64,000 bases of DNA, taken from positions 1,160,501 through 1,224,500 of the forward strand of contig NW_026515548.1 in NCBI RefSeq assembly GCF_014898815.1, read 5' to 3'. The number at the start of each line of letters is the position of its first letter. Within the stretch, counting starts at the first letter, position 1. This stretch comes from Panonychus citri (lineage: Eukaryota; Arthropoda; Arachnida; Trombidiformes; Tetranychidae). Below the pieces are notes generated by a model. That model saw only the letters and a program-made list of their open reading frames with translations. It made no database searches and was not told the origin of the DNA. The position numbers and the translations under genes were made by a program. This document shows, in pieces, positions 23,711 through 38,420 of this stretch.

Positions 23711-26700
23711 ATTTATAAGCTGGTTTTTGCTGGTATTCAAGAGAGAGAGAGAGAGATGATGATGATGATGATATTTTAAGGTGATTTGGTGAGTATCTCT
23801 CCCTTTCTTATCTCCCAAAGGGAGTTTTCTGTTATTCTGTAACATGACAATCAACGCTAAGCACCAAGAATCCAAGCCAATCGTTGATTAAGTTCACCAA
23901 AATAAATTATGACTTAAAAATTACCAAATTATTTCATCGTTTCAGCCCTCAGGCTGATTACCTTTACCTTCATCATCATCTTTGTAACAATCAGATAATA
24001 ATAATCATAAACTGTTATTATTATTATTATACAACCATTACAAAGTTATTATTTCACCAAGATTATCATCATGATTAACCTGTCTTATTTTATTTTTGCA
24101 TTTACAATCAACAAATTATCATCATCACAGCGAAAGGTTTAAATTTGATTATTATTATGATATCAAAGGTTTATATCCCTTTAATTATGCTGTTTAATTG
24201 TTTATCCTTAAATCATTTATCATCACAATCAATTCAAGAAGTGATTTATTAATTTTACAATTGAAATAATCAAATTAATATCAACACGCACTTATAATTT
24301 ACTTTAATTAAATTAAATTCACGGAAAAAATTTTGTTTCCAATTACAATTAACACAGGAAATTAAATCTACTTCATTTACAACAATTAATTGATTCATAT
24401 TCAGATATTATTACAACAGTAATTAAAATTGTATTCACTAATTAGTATTATCATTATGAATTACAATCTAACAATTTTGTATATATAAATGCAATCAGCT
24501 AATTAACTAATTGTTTCAGTCGTCAAATCAATACAATTAACTAATTACTTATGATGATGATGGTGATCAATTTGTTTCAAGTGTGTAACTTGAAACTTAA
24601 TTGTGGTTACTCATTTTTGTTTGTAAACTAATTTAGTTGATTGATTTAATTGGTTTTGTTTGGGTAAATCAATTCAGTTGATGATTTAAATTGTTGAAAA
24701 ACAATCAACAATCAAGAGCTACTTGACTAAAATCATTATCATGATTAACTTTTGATCACAACAACAATGAAAAAGTTTAATTGGCTGAATGAGATTTCAC
24801 AAAATCAATAATAATTATGTTATTATTTTAATTACAAACAATCAACTCAAACAATTAACCAATTGACCAATCTAATAACATGAGATGATTATTAACAAAA
24901 TATTGATTGTTAATCAGTTGATCATTTGAAACATTATCAAGTTAATAATGAGATCTAAACTTATCAACAATTGACAAGCTGATTAGCTGATTAGCTGATT
25001 GTTGTTGCTGATTTTAAACAATTAACATGATTACATAATCATTGACTTGATAATGATTGACTGTTGAAGTCAAACAATTAAATTAAATTGGAAAACGTTA
25101 ATTGTAATTGCAAAATTAAACTTGATTATCATTAAAAATTGCAAAGTTTAATCTTGAGATTTTTAATCAACCGAAACCTAATCAAAAATGAATCCATCAA
25201 GGATTTACAATTAACTTAACTAATCAAGAATTAAGTTAAACAATTAAACCAGTTAAGTTAATTAAGGTAAGACAAATGAGTTGAGTCGTGCCAATGAATT
25301 AAATCAGTTACCTGATTGTAATTGTAATCAACTTTCAGAAATGATAATCTGTCAAATTGTGAACACAATAATTAAAATATTCAAATGATTAACTTAAATT
25401 GTTAGTGGTTAATTAACTGTTCTTATTAACCTTCCTATGAGATTTGAGTGGATGTAAACAATTAAATTGTTTCTCGTTTAGTTGATTACAATTAAATTGC
25501 AATCAAATCGTTAATTCCTATCAACAATTAAAATCAATCTTGAATCGTGATTATCAACTTAATTATTTCAACTATTAACAATTTGATTGGTTAATTTTTT
25601 TCATCCTCATCCTCATCTTCATCCTAATTATCATTATCATCTTAATCATAATAATTAACCTTCATCATTTATCCTATTGGATGAGAGCAACAATTTTCAT
25701 CTTCATTATCATCATGATTATCATTATAATTAACCATTAATTGTCATCTTAATTTACCTGAGCAAAAATCAAACTATCAACTTGATTGTAATTAGATTAA
25801 ATTTTAAATTGTTCAAATTGAAAATCATTAATAAGTTCATCATAATCATTAACCATTATCATTAAATTTTCAATTCCTTGATGATAATCAATTCAATTCT
25901 GTTGTTTAATTTCAACAATTAACAATCAAAGACTTTCAAGTTTGATCAGCTGATGGTTCTAGTTAATTATAATCATTAACTCATTCACAATTTAACACCT
26001 TAAAGGCAAACAATTTATAAATTGTTTATCCTTTTGGAAAAATCAATAAATTGTTTGATTATAATTACGATAAATTATCAAATTATTTCATTTGATCATA
26101 ATATTAAATTATCATTTAATTAGCATTCACTTTGATTGATTAACTATATTAAGAAACAAAGTTCATGTTGATGATTTAAAACATGATGATGGTGATCAAG
26201 TTACACAATTAAAAGTTAAATTTTAATTTGGTACAATTTAATAACAGTATCAAATGGACATGAACAAGTTTAACTAATTTAATAACTATAATCAAGTTAA
26301 TTAAGTTAAATTGTGGTCAATTGAAAGGCTCAAAAGTTGATAATGAATAATGAAAGTTTCAAATCAATTTGTGAATAATTGAAAATATTTACTGATCAGC
26401 TTAAGGATTAAAGTTAATCATTGGTATAAATTTAATGAGCAAATTTACTAAATCCAATTGAATTAATCACAACAATTAATCTGAAATAATATTAACTGAA
26501 TTAACTTTCTCGCGATTAAGATCAGGATAATGGTTTGGTTAATTTGATTGGGTGATTACATTGTAACCACAAATTTAGATTTCCAATTGATTGTAACATT
26601 TAATTAACCAATGGATGAAAAAAAATTGTTATTCAATGATGATCATGATGATGATAAGGATGATGAAGAAGATGATATAATATCATTTATAGGATTTTAA

Positions 26701-26990
26701 TTCTGTCAATTGGATTTACCTTTAATCTGTCACAAAGTCGTTATCATCTGATCCGATTATTAAACATTATCAAAGGTAAACATAAGTTTACAATATTAAT
26801 CGTTGATTATTATTCAATGAGAATCAAATTTAAATCCTTAATTGTAATCAAAATATTGGCACAATAAATAGATGAACAATCAACTGATTCATTGATAAAT
26901 GATCATCAATGAATTCATCATAATAATTGATAGTAAAAGTTGAAAAACTTTCATCTTAAAATAGTTACTATTAACCTTTGAAACTAATCC
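23711..26990. other. Noncoding AT-rich block, TAATTG texture
   Basis: A mesh of ACAATTAAC, TTAATTG, GATTGTTG and ATTATCAT words. Three copies of AGCTGATT occur in tandem near 24979-25001. A few GATGAT patches are seen near 26637-26676. I found no gene. Confidence 0.6.
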
Positions 26991-27700
26991 CTTCCTCTCA
27001 TTATGTTATCCTCTCTCTCTCTCTCCCTGTGTGAGCATTGTCATCATCCCTGTCATCCCATAGACTGACCCTTAGGTCCCTGTCAAGTATAAGGTCAACC
27101 AGAAATCATTTGTTGGTCAAAAATTGAATGAGACAAATACAATTACAAATAATAAGATAAACTCAATGGTCAATGTTATTTTTTCACTAATCCAAATGAT
27201 TGGAAATTGATCCTTAATCCCTTTTACTTTGAACACTAAATGTCAAGAAATATTTTCCAACCCATTGAACTTAAGCCTAAAATCTGTTCATCTCATCATC
27301 TTCATTTTCATCATCATCATCTCTCTCTCTCTCTCTCAATTTTGATTATAATAGACAAATAACAACAACAATTATCATCAACATGGTTAAATGATTAACC
27401 TAATCAACTGGATAATCGATTTCCAAACTCTAATCAGTTCAATTTGTATCAAGAAGATGATGAAGAAGAAGAAAAAAATTAGCTTCTCAAAAGGTAAATG
27501 GAAGATGGAAAAGCAAAAATTTAATCTTCTCCATCATCGATTAAAGATGAAGATGAACAATTTTCTCCATCCTCATCACTTGAATACCTTGAGAAGATCC
27601 GAAAATATTTATCATCCCAACTCTCTCCCTCTCTCAGTTATCATCTTACCTCTTCCTTAATCATCAACAATCAACTAATCTCAACCCTGTAGATCTAATT
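26991..27700. other. Noncoding patch of CT/GAT simple sequence
   Basis: CT tracts near 27012 and 27321 and repeated TCATCATC/GATGAAG words. The open frame at 27391-27660 is Lys/His/Met-rich from these repeats and is not supported as a gene. Confidence 0.5.
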
Positions 27701-28744
27701 ATCGATATTAACCTTATCCACCTTAACTAGAAAACCAATTTAAAACTTTAATTCATTGATTTAATTAAAGGGTGTGAATAAATTAACAATAACAATTGAT
27801 TTAATTCAGTTTCAATCATCAGCTGCAATTTCAATCCATTGAGAAAAGTTGATAATTATTGTATCAATGAACTTGATTAACTCAATAGACTTGATTGTGA
27901 TGAAATATTATCATTATTATCCCAACAACAATTTAAATTGTTGATCGTTTTTTGCCAACAATTAATTTCCTATGAAAATACAAGGTTTTCAGAAAGGTTT
28001 ACCTTTAATTGTAAGTTAATCATGATAATTACTGTTGATTGTTGTATGGAAACGTTTTTTTTTCTTAACTAATTTAACCAAAGTGGATAAATTAAATTTC
28101 AAGGTAAATTTAATTGCTGCTAATTTGGTGAAATAATTACAATATCATTTAAAGAGGTTAATTTGTAGGTGAGAAAACACAAAATCTCATCAAGGTAGAG
28201 TAAAAAAAGATTAACAAAACTACAATTAACTATTGATTAAGTTAATTGTTGTGACAATAAGTCTAAACATAACTAACTTGATTAACATGGTGACAAACGT
28301 ATTAATTATCTGTCAACAATTAGCATTTACCTGAAGAGAGTAATAGAAAAACAAGAAAAAAAAACCTTCCAATTAACAGAAAACCAAATCAAATTAACAA
28401 CTAAATCAATCGGAAAAAAATGTTCATCAACAAATCAAATTGAATCTTTTAAATTGTTTGCAATGTTAATTTGTAAATGAAGTTGATAAAAAAAACATTC
28501 AATTGACCTTTAATAGTAAATTAATAACGTTTACTATCAAATCAATCAATAAAATAGTAATAATAAAGAAATCAAGAGAAGCCGAAAAATTAATCAATAA
28601 GTTAAATGATAACAATTTAACTCTATTATCATGAATGGGACATTTAAACCCATCAGAACTCATTTAGATGATGATGATGATTAGGAAAAACTTTATGAGC
28701 TACAAATGTAACTCATTAAAAAGCATCAGTTTAACATAAAATCT

Positions 28745-29010
28745 AATCACATCGGCACTTTGCCCGAGGGCAAATTACAATATAACATAGAGAGAGATAG
28801 GGATTATTACCTTTTCCATTTTCTTTTTCAACTTTTCTTCTAAATTATCTATGTTACCTATCGACAGGTAAGTGTTTGTTATTGTGTCTCCTCGTATTCA
28901 GTTATGGTGCTAATAAAATGATAACTTTTTCAAGCCTCGAAAGTGGCAAAGTCGCTTCGGCAAAGTTATAAAAACCTCACGCTGAGCTTGAAAAAAACGC
29001 TAAAACAACA
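28745..29010. other. Atypical GC-richer island with inverted repeats and a TATA-like box
   Basis: The island stands out from its surroundings. It contains the near-perfect hairpin TTTGCCC-GA-GGGCAAA (28759-28774). A nested pairing has ATAACTTT (28921-28928) against AAAGTTAT (28962-28969), with CGAAAG and CTTCG inside. TTTTTCAAGC pairs with GCTTGAAAAA further out. The word GGCAAAGT occurs twice, separated by CGCTTC, followed by TATAAAA (about 28967). It could be a structured RNA, a small promoter or a remnant of a mobile element; none is proven. Confidence 0.3.
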
Positions 29011-30403
29011 AGAGTTGAACATGATGACGATCATGATGATCATTTTATTATATCCTCTCAATCAACATGAATGAGAAACAATTTCAACTGTTTAACAACC
29101 ATTAACATCAATTGGTAAACCTTGATTAGTTTTAATGAACAAGCTAAATTGTTGTTGATGAAAACAAGTTAACAAAATTAACACTTTTTTCAAAAACATT
29201 GACACTTTTTTTGTTCATCAGTTAAATCAACACAAACTAATCATGATTATCATTATAATTATGATGATGATAATCATTAGATAATCAACCTGAATGCTGA
29301 GTCTCATGATTACCACCAATTGTGATCAAATTAACTTTTTTTTTTGCTTAATTATCAATCAATAAGAAAATCAATTAATCAACTAATCAACATTTTTGAA
29401 AGGCTTAGACATTGGTTGTTGATTTAATCGCTATGGTTGATTATTAATTGAATATTTAACTTGACAGTTAATCAATGAAATCAACTACTGAATTAATTGT
29501 TTAATTGTTGTTCAATTGACTCTTTCCTTTAACCTTTATATTATTGAATATTTTTTTAATCATTATTATTACAATTGAATTGTAGTCATGGAACCTTAAT
29601 AATTATCTTAATCATTATCATGATCATCAATTATAATTTTCAAAGGGATAAAGTTGATTATCTTGATGATTAAGATTAATTCAGAGAGAGAGAGGTAAAG
29701 TAAATATGAATAACCATGTTGATTAATTTTCACCAGCAATCAAATTGAACAATCAACCAACAGAATTAAAGAAAAGGAAGAGAAAATTGATGATTATGAT
29801 GATCAGAGGGATGATAATGATGATAGAAAGTCAACAAGTAATGAATAAGAAAAAAAATCGAATAAAAAATTCATTAATCAAAAGTCTAACCACAATTAAC
29901 TCTCAACAATCAACAAGTAAATAGTGAAAGTTAATCAACAGAAATTGAAAATCTTTCCTCACAATTGATCAACAAGGCCAATGTTCATTGATTGTTAATG
30001 ATGAACACGTTAATTATCAAGGCCAAGTGAAAGTTAAATCATTATCTAAATTAGATTAGATTGATTTGGATTCACAATTAAGATGAGAAAAAAAACTAAA
30101 AAATTATCTCAATTTTTGAATAAATTGACACAATTATCATTTCCTTTGATAATCATCATCAAGTTTAATGATTACTGTTAGTTTGATATTGATTATGATT
30201 GATACAGTTTGTTGATTGTCTCATGTTGATGAAAAATTTCATGGATTATATTTAATCAGTATTATGTTGATGTCGATTATTATTATTTCCTGTTGATAAT
30301 TTGATGACAAAAAAAACAGATTAAGCGATAAAACTAATTCAACATGTTTATCCAATTGATGATTAGTTAATCGACCTAATAACATTCAATATCAACAAAG
30401 TGG

Positions 30404-30430
<27 letters not shown>
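30404..30430. repeat. (GA)n microsatellite
   Basis: Pure GA tract of about 27 bp in otherwise TAATTG-type DNA. Confidence 0.9.
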
Positions 30431-30435
<5 letters not shown>

Positions 30436-32998
30436 AAAGAAGATGAGGAGAATATAATTTTTCGAGTTCGAATTTTTTTCCACCCTAAATATCAAAGGTA
30501 TGCAATCAACAATTGCAAAGCTAAATTGAATCAAATTCCTTGAATAAATCAACACGTACAAACAATTAATAGCATCCTGATGATGCTATTCCTGAATAAT
30601 CATCAGATTCATCATCGTAATTGCATCAGTGTAGTAAAAAACACATGAACCATTTTTTTCTTGCAAAATCCCAACACATCAAAGAAGTGGAAAAAAAAGA
30701 TGAGAATTTTTTTCCCAATGTTAATCAATGTAATTGCGATATTATTATGATGCATCAAAAGGGAAGATCTTAATTAACATTGATCACTGTTCACTGGGCC
30801 TCTCTCTTTGGGTAACATTTCACCCTCCTCATTGATTCACCCGCTTTCCTATGATGATGATGATGATATTTCTTTCATCTTCATCCATTTAACTATCCTC
30901 CTCCTCCTCTCTTCAACTTGCCTTCAAGTCACTGTCACAATATTGAATACCCTCTGAATATCCCCATCAACCCTTGGGTATCATTGACAATCAAAAGGTA
31001 TCCATTGGTTAACCGTAGTTAATTGAATATTTAAACAGAATGTTAAGAAAAAAGTTATCAAAATTTCAGGTTTTTTTTTCTTCTCTTGGTAAACACAATA
31101 CAAAAGGCGATGGGTTTTATATTATTTCAAATTCACGCTTGAATTTTGAGCTATAACTTTTTTGCTGAGCTTTGGTTTGCAGTTTTTTTTGCTTGTTGTT
31201 GTTGCTTTTACATTGTGTGTGTTTACTCATAGACACAAAGGTGGGTATGATGATGATGAAGAAGCAGAAATAAGGTGAAGATGAAAACCTGGTTCAAGCT
31301 GATTGCATACCAGTTACCAAAAGAGACTCATCATCATCAACATCATCATCTTGGTGAATGAAGATGATGTAGTTAGGGAAGATATGAAGGCAGAGGGAAA
31401 AAAACATAGAGAGAGAGAGAAAAAAAGAGGCTAAAGAAGAAAAAGGAAAGGGAGGAGGGGAAGATGGAAAGAGAGATGGGAGAAGGTAAAAAGCCCTGAG
31501 GCTAAAAAGGTATGATTGGATCGGTGATTTGACTCTTCTCTCTTTCTTTTCTTTCTTTCTTTTCTCTCACATTCACCCAATAGCGTAACAAATTGAAAGT
31601 AAACTCTACTTCTTATTTCTCTCTCTCTCTCTCTTTCTCTCTTTCTTAGTCTCTTGGTTTATCTCTCTCTCTCTCTCTGCTCATCATCATCTCTCTTTCT
31701 GTCTTCTCCTTCATCTTCTTGGGTCAGATTGAATTCAGATTCCGTTGAAAATTGCCCAAAATGGTTCAAAACACCAACAGAAACAAAAAGTGAAGGTCAG
31801 TTTTTTTGGTCAAGGTAGATAATCATAGTTGGATGGATACTCATGGCACCCAGTGTGTAGTATGAGAGATACAATCTTCATCTTCATCATCATCTTTTTC
31901 ATCCCTATTCTTGACCAAGATGATGTCTGTAGGTTTATTCATCTTCCTTAATCATCTCCATCTTCATCTTTTTCTTTGCTTCTCTTTTTTTTTTGCTCGA
32001 AAACAAAGATCTGAATAGAAAATCTTTCAGTATATTTATGTGTCCATCTCATCCTCATCTTGGGGCGTACTTTTCCTGTGAACATCTAACTTCATTCCCT
32101 ACACACTCATCATCATCTCATCATCATCATCATCTTTTTCCTATCATCTTTTAGTTGGACAGGTAACATCAAAACATTTCATCTTCTTCTGGTTAACCTC
32201 ACCTTAAAGTCTAAGGTGATTAAGTTAATTTTTTTAAAGAAGATAAGAAGAAGATAGAAAAAGGAAAATGTCAGTCTCCCTTATCATCATCATTATCATA
32301 ATTATCTAATTTACATGAGATGAAAAAAGTTTTGCATTTGTCACCCAAAGTTTGAATAATCAATTCATCTCTATCAGAATTGAAACTTTATCTCAATTAA
32401 ATATTCAATCAATTAATCAATGACAATTAATTTGCTTTACCATTTTTCATCTGTAATTAAAACTGATGAAAAGTTAATCAAATCCATGAGTAGGTTTTGA
32501 TGAAGATGAAATTATTAATGATGATACAATTGTTTCCTATTAAATGTAAGCGTGAGAGTTGATGATAACATGAAGATGATGAGAGTGGGCAAAAGCAGAG
32601 AGAGAGAGAGAGAGCAGAAAGTAAGAGGCGGAGGAGGAGGTGGTGTTGAAGATGAAGATGATAACATGATGATACAATGAATTATATCCTACATTTGATA
32701 TGATTTAATTGTTGATCAAAATGATGAGATTCCAACTATTACAATGTTAACATGTTTAAGTTCATGATTCACTTAAAGAAGAAAAAAAATTATCTTCATG
32801 ATGACAAATCTCTTGAGGATGATGAAAAGTGATGAGGATGAGAATGAGAAACGTAAGAAAAAAAATAGATGAAGATGATAATCAACTATTAATTCCTGAT
32901 ACAGTTACTATTATTAATCCATTGGGTGTTAATTCATGTAGTAACTTTACCGTATCAACAATTTAACAACAATCAACTTTTATCTTCCTCATCCTTAC

Positions 32999-33029
<31 letters not shown>
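32999..33029. repeat. (ATC)n trinucleotide repeat
   Basis: About ten uninterrupted ATC units followed by imperfect TCATCC units. Confidence 0.85.
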
Positions 33030-33031
<2 letters not shown>

Positions 33032-33647
33032 CATCATCCAATCTTGATCCTCATCCTTTGCACTTATAATTGACTTTTATTAAGTGAGACAAACATTTTC
33101 ATTATCAACGCGAATTCAATTAAATTAAATCATTGATTTAAATCCTCAACGATTTATTTAATTGCCCTTTAATTTTTAGCTCTTTATTTATTAGTTTTTT
33201 TTAACTTTTCTAACAATTTAAATCTAATCCTAATCCTAATTTAATCTCATGAAAAAAAAGTTAATTGTCTGATTAACAAGGAGGGTGATTAGTTTATAGT
33301 AAACATTAAATTGTAATAATTACTGGAATACAATCAAATTAAATCATCTGAGGCCTTAATTATATTTAGTTTGTTTCTTTTTATATATTTTTACCTTAAT
33401 TGTTGAAGCTTAATTGTTGTTAACTTTATTTCCAATCTTGAATTACTTTAAAAGCATTAGCATGATTTTTATGATGTTGAAAAAGTTTTACCAATCATGT
33501 TGTTTACTGAATGGTGATCATGATTAGAGATGTTGATTGTTAACCTTGATTACATTTGGTTGGTCAATTAAAATAAACGGTTGACCAGGTCAAGTCTTGG
33601 ATAATTGTCTATGTGATATGATTGATAATTAAATCGATAATGATGAT

Positions 33648-33650
<3 letters not shown>

Positions 33651-33688
<38 letters not shown>
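33651..33688. repeat. (CT)n microsatellite
   Basis: CT tract of about 38 bp immediately after a GATGATGAT run; the longest pure CT tract in the window. Confidence 0.9.
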
Positions 33689-33694
<6 letters not shown>

Positions 33695-36600
33695 ATAACT
33701 TTTTTGTTGACTTACCACAGAGATAACAACAAATAATGATGATGATGGTCATCATGTTGACGATGATGACCATTACTTAGAGTAAGAAAAAAATAGAGGA
33801 GATGAGATAGAAACACGTTGTAAAATCGTCATTGTTACTGTGTGATAGTATTTGCTATTGATTAGTGGTCAAGAAGGCGAAAGATGAAGATGATGATGAT
33901 GATGATGAGAGTCCCAAATATGGGACATCTTAACTTTGAGATAAGAACAAGGTAATGACTAAATAGCCTTGACCATACCTTTCATACCTTGGAGGAAGAA
34001 GATGAAAAGTTGAAGAAGAAGACAAAATGGTTTTTTCTCCTTCTTTTTTTGCTTCCTTGGTGTTCTCATACTTATTAGGTTCTATTCCTCATCTTGACCA
34101 TCACAATAATCACCATCATTCTCATCTTCTTCTCATTATCATCTTCGACTTTGTCTTCCTATGTGATTTACTCCCAAGAGATGAAATTCTTTTTTTACCT
34201 TCTCATCTCTACACTTGACCACTGGACACCTTTTGATATTTTTTTCTTCTTCTCAATATGTTTTCTGTTTTGTTGACTAAACATTTCAGATCTTTCACTT
34301 GTCATCAATGGTCATCTCAATCTCTCTCATGGGATCGTTTAGTTGTGATGACACAAACTCATGGAAAGTATCATTAGTAGGTCACTGAAAGGAAAAGGAA
34401 AATAGTAATTATCTTGTCTTTGAATATTAAACAACAATTGCATTTCAATTGCAATTTAATTACCATTGCAAGGTAATAAGTATCATCATCATCTCCATCA
34501 GTGGTCAGTAAAGTTTTCCAACAATTAACAAAAATATTTTGACGTTTCCATGATTGAATGAACTTTATCTCAACATTATCTTCATTTATATCTATAATAA
34601 TAATAATAATGATTACATGTTCATATATAATAATGATAACATCTAATAACTATCAAGGGAAAATTAGAAGATCCGAAGAAAAGTTTCATGGGGAAAATTC
34701 AGTCTCTGAATTTCTCTATCATTCTTTTTCATGATGATCATTATCACCATGATGGATATATAGCTTTATATAGCTGCAGATTGATTCAATTAATATAAGA
34801 AAAAGTGGAAATAATTGAAAGGTAATCATAATAATAACGGAAGTTGATTGTTGATTGGTACATTTTCAATTGATTCTTACTAGGTAATCGGATTGTGATT
34901 GGTTTTCCTCATCATCGTAATGGAAGACATGAGAAACTGAACATATGCTCACAGAAGTGTATCATCATCATCTTCATCTTCATCTTCATGTTATCATGAT
35001 GACGATGATGAGGATGAGGATGGAAAGAAGGAGCAGATCAAAAGTTTGATCTGTTCTCTCTCTCTCTCTCCCTATTTGATCATCTTCTTCATGTATTCTG
35101 GTTGTTTACTCAATCTGAATTGAGTGTGATTGAGATTGAAACTAGAATCACTTTTTTCGTGATTCTCATCATCATTTACTGTTGATTCACACACACAATC
35201 AGTCATTCAATTGTTTTCTAGTTCACACACAATAATAATACATCATCAACAAGAATAACAACCAATCATGATGATAGTTACTTACCTTTGAACTTTATCC
35301 TTATGCTTAAAGTTTATCATCTTTTGAAATATCAACCCATCATCTTCATCATCTTCATCATCACCTTTTATCATCCCTTCATTATAAATACTCATGATTG
35401 CCAAATGATTGACATGAAACATACACACACACAACATTAGATTCACACTTAATCAACAATTATTTCAAAGATTAATTGATTTAGTTGAGGAAAAGAAAAT
35501 CTCACAATCAAAATCAAATTGTAATTCAATTAAACAGAAAATCATACTAAATCTAAAAGATAATCAACTACAATTTACAAGATTAAATAGTTTCACTTAC
35601 GATGCGTAATGAAAATGATTCTGTTGATTGTTGATGAGAAAACAAATCAACACCCAACTTGTAAATTCAATTTCTCATCAATGAATCAATTGAAATCCAT
35701 GAAACAATTAGAATCAATTTACACTAAATTCATTTGGTTCCAAATGAAATACTCCAAATGAACTAGATACTTGATCTTCATGTAATCATCATTAGTCTTC
35801 ATCATCATCCTCATCAGTTAATTTGTAGCTTACTTATTGTTTCACTTGACTAATCAAACCTTTGTTTCAATGGATAATCTCACTTATTGTTAGTTCAAGA
35901 TTCAGTTTCAAGTAATATTAGATTGTAAAACCAATTGAAACTGTTTTTTTCCCTGATCATCATCACCATGAAACTAGAATTGGAAAAAACAATTTCACCA
36001 AGAAAAATCTGATTCCTGTGATTAGGAAATTGGTTAACACCAATCAAATTAAATTGTTCCTCTCTGTTTAACTCTCAGCCTAAATTGAAACTTGAAACAT
36101 CATTACATAGATTCAGTTGTTGTACTATTTTACTGGCTCATCTTCATGATGATCATCATGATATCTTCCTGTGGATAATGAAAATTAAATTCAATCAACA
36201 TGGACCATTAAACCCTTTACATCAAGAATCTAATCCTAATCTGAACAATTTATAGAAACTTTTTCTCTAAGGTTAATTATCATTCTCGTAATGATGATGA
36301 TTCTGCTTCTGTATGTGGAGTTACACCTTAAAATGGGTTAAGCATTTGAAAGATTTTCCTTCTTCATTTACTGATTCTCTCACGCCTTTCACTAATCACA
36401 ATTAACTATTAACAGTTAACAATCAAGAAACAAACAATTTAAAGAACAACAATCTCCGAATCCAATTGATTGCTACCAAGAAAAAACAACAACAACATCA
36501 AAGGAAAACAATTAAAGTCTTTTTCCATTCATTCAATCAATTGGAAATTCAATCTAAATTTTATTCTTATTATTAATGTTAATTGTTACTCTAAATTATA

Positions 36601-37899
36601 TAAATTAGTTACTTCATTTATGATTAACTTGATTTCCAAATATAATTATCATGTATTATCATGAATATAATGATTTTCATTGATTAAGCCAAACCTTGAA
36701 CATTTCATATCCATCATAATATTTATAACTATTGGTTTAATTGTTATTATTTTCACTGATTGTTCTGGTTAATTGTTACCTAACTCATCAATACGTAGAC
36801 TTGATTGTTAATTTTTTTCATCTCTCATATGAATTAATTATTTCCCAATGTTATTGTTATTCAGTTGATTTCATGTTTCTATGGTTATTATTTGGTTACC
36901 TTGGTTATCCCAATTGTTACAATTAATACTAATCAATGGTTAATTATTTTCACCCGAATCTCAATCAATACAACAAATCAAATCCAATCAAGTTGATAAT
37001 TTTTGATCATTAATTGTTGTTGGTTAACCATTAACCTGATTCGCTTCATTTTAATTGCATTCAAATCATCAACATTGTAATGATAATTAACTTGATTTCA
37101 ATTAATTTGCTAATTAAAATCTTGAATTCAATTCATTTTTGTCTTAAATTCAGTTAACCATGAGGATCTGATGTATAAAAATAACGATTAATTAGCTTTA
37201 GATTATGATTACAATTAAGAAACAGCAACAATTAATACTGTTAATTGCATCTTAATTGAAACAATTAATAAATGAAAACCAATGAATACTAATCAATGTA
37301 ATTGATTAACAATCAGTAACTTTTTTTTGGTAACAATTAAGTTGATTTTATTTGTTTGATTGTTGAAAAAGTATTTTAACAATTAAGGAAATCAGTTATT
37401 TCCAGGTAATTGAATTGTGACACTGATTCTTGATTGATCTTGTTAATTAACTATTTTCAAGAGTTAAATTAAGTTCATCTAATTAGCTGAGTTATTTTAA
37501 GTGTTTAGGTGACAATTAACCGAGAAGGAAAAAAATCATTAATGGTAAATTAATTGTTCTCAAATGAAATTGATGAGGTGTAATCAGTTAATGATGATGA
37601 TAACAATAAGTGTCAAGGTAAAGGTTAAATTAACAAGAATAATAATCAATTTAATCAATTGAATTAAATTGATTGTTTCACAATTGATTGAATTGAAAAA
37701 CTAACAATTAAATGATTGAGATAATGTTCAACTTTTTGACAAACTTATTTTGTCATTTTGACCTTTACTTTGATTGTTGTTGTTGTTTGATAATTGATGT
37801 TGATGATGATCATGATTTAAGTGAATAGTTGACAAACAATTAAATGGATTTAATTGTTTGTAAACTTACAATTAGAATTAAAAAGTTAAATTCCAGGAG

Positions 37900-38420
37900 A
37901 AAAACAAGAATGAGCAAGATGAAATGTTCAAAATTCCTCGAATAATCTGTCATTCGAACATAGAACTTATTCTAGAACTTTTAATCCTTTTCTTTTTTCG
38001 TCGAGTTCTAATTTCATGTGTACAAATAATTCCCCTCGAATGTCAATCAGAAAATCAACTTATCAACAAAATTGAAACTCGAAAACAACAGAACCAAATA
38101 TCGATAATTAAGTTGAAATTGAAACAATTAGATGAGAATCAAGTTCTTACAATGTTGATAATGATTAATAAACTTTGTAAACAATTAAATATCATCAAAA
38201 ATTGACTGAAATTTGATAATATTATTGATTTTTTGTTATTTCATCAATAAAAGTAAATATTTTCCCGCCGATTTAGTTGTTTATTCAGTTAGAAACACAG
38301 TAAATTATATAAACAAGATAATGTTTCACAATATTTATCCTCCTAATCATCTTGATTATCTTCATCATCTCATAACCTTAACTATGTTGCACTTGACTAT
38401 TTGATTGACAATCAGAGAGA
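37900..38420 (+). pseudogene. Coding-like fragment, possibly degenerate
   Basis: Frame 37924-38205 (93 codons) differs from the surrounding simple sequence. It has CTCGAA/TCGAG-type codons, a hydrophobic stretch (LELLILFFFRRVLISC) and a K/Q/L-rich helix (IETRKQQNQISIIKLKLKQL). A possible acceptor (TTCCAG) ends at 37897, and the frame is open upstream of the ATG through EKNKNEQDE. A second short frame, 38213-38404, follows with YFPADLVVYSVRN. It may be a broken piece of a membrane-protein gene or part of a mobile element. I do not recognise the family and give it low weight. Confidence 0.2.

Larger units (their letters stand above)
27701..30780. other. Noncoding AT-rich block with one atypical island
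   Basis: Mostly TAATTG/ATTATCAT texture. The exception is 28745-29010, described separately. GA tracts occur at 28791-28798 and 30404-30430. No coding gene is recognised. Confidence 0.55.
30781..37860. other. Noncoding DNA alternating between simple-sequence and TAATTG-rich patches
   Basis: From 30800 to 32330 and from 33630 to 35400, GATGAT/TCATCA, GAGAGA/CTCTCT and poly-purine runs prevail. From 32330 to 33600 and from 35400 to 37860, TAATTG and ATTATC words prevail. Short ORFs near 34027-34276 and 36470-36926 are Ser/Leu/Ile/His-rich by composition. No gene is supported. Confidence 0.55.
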
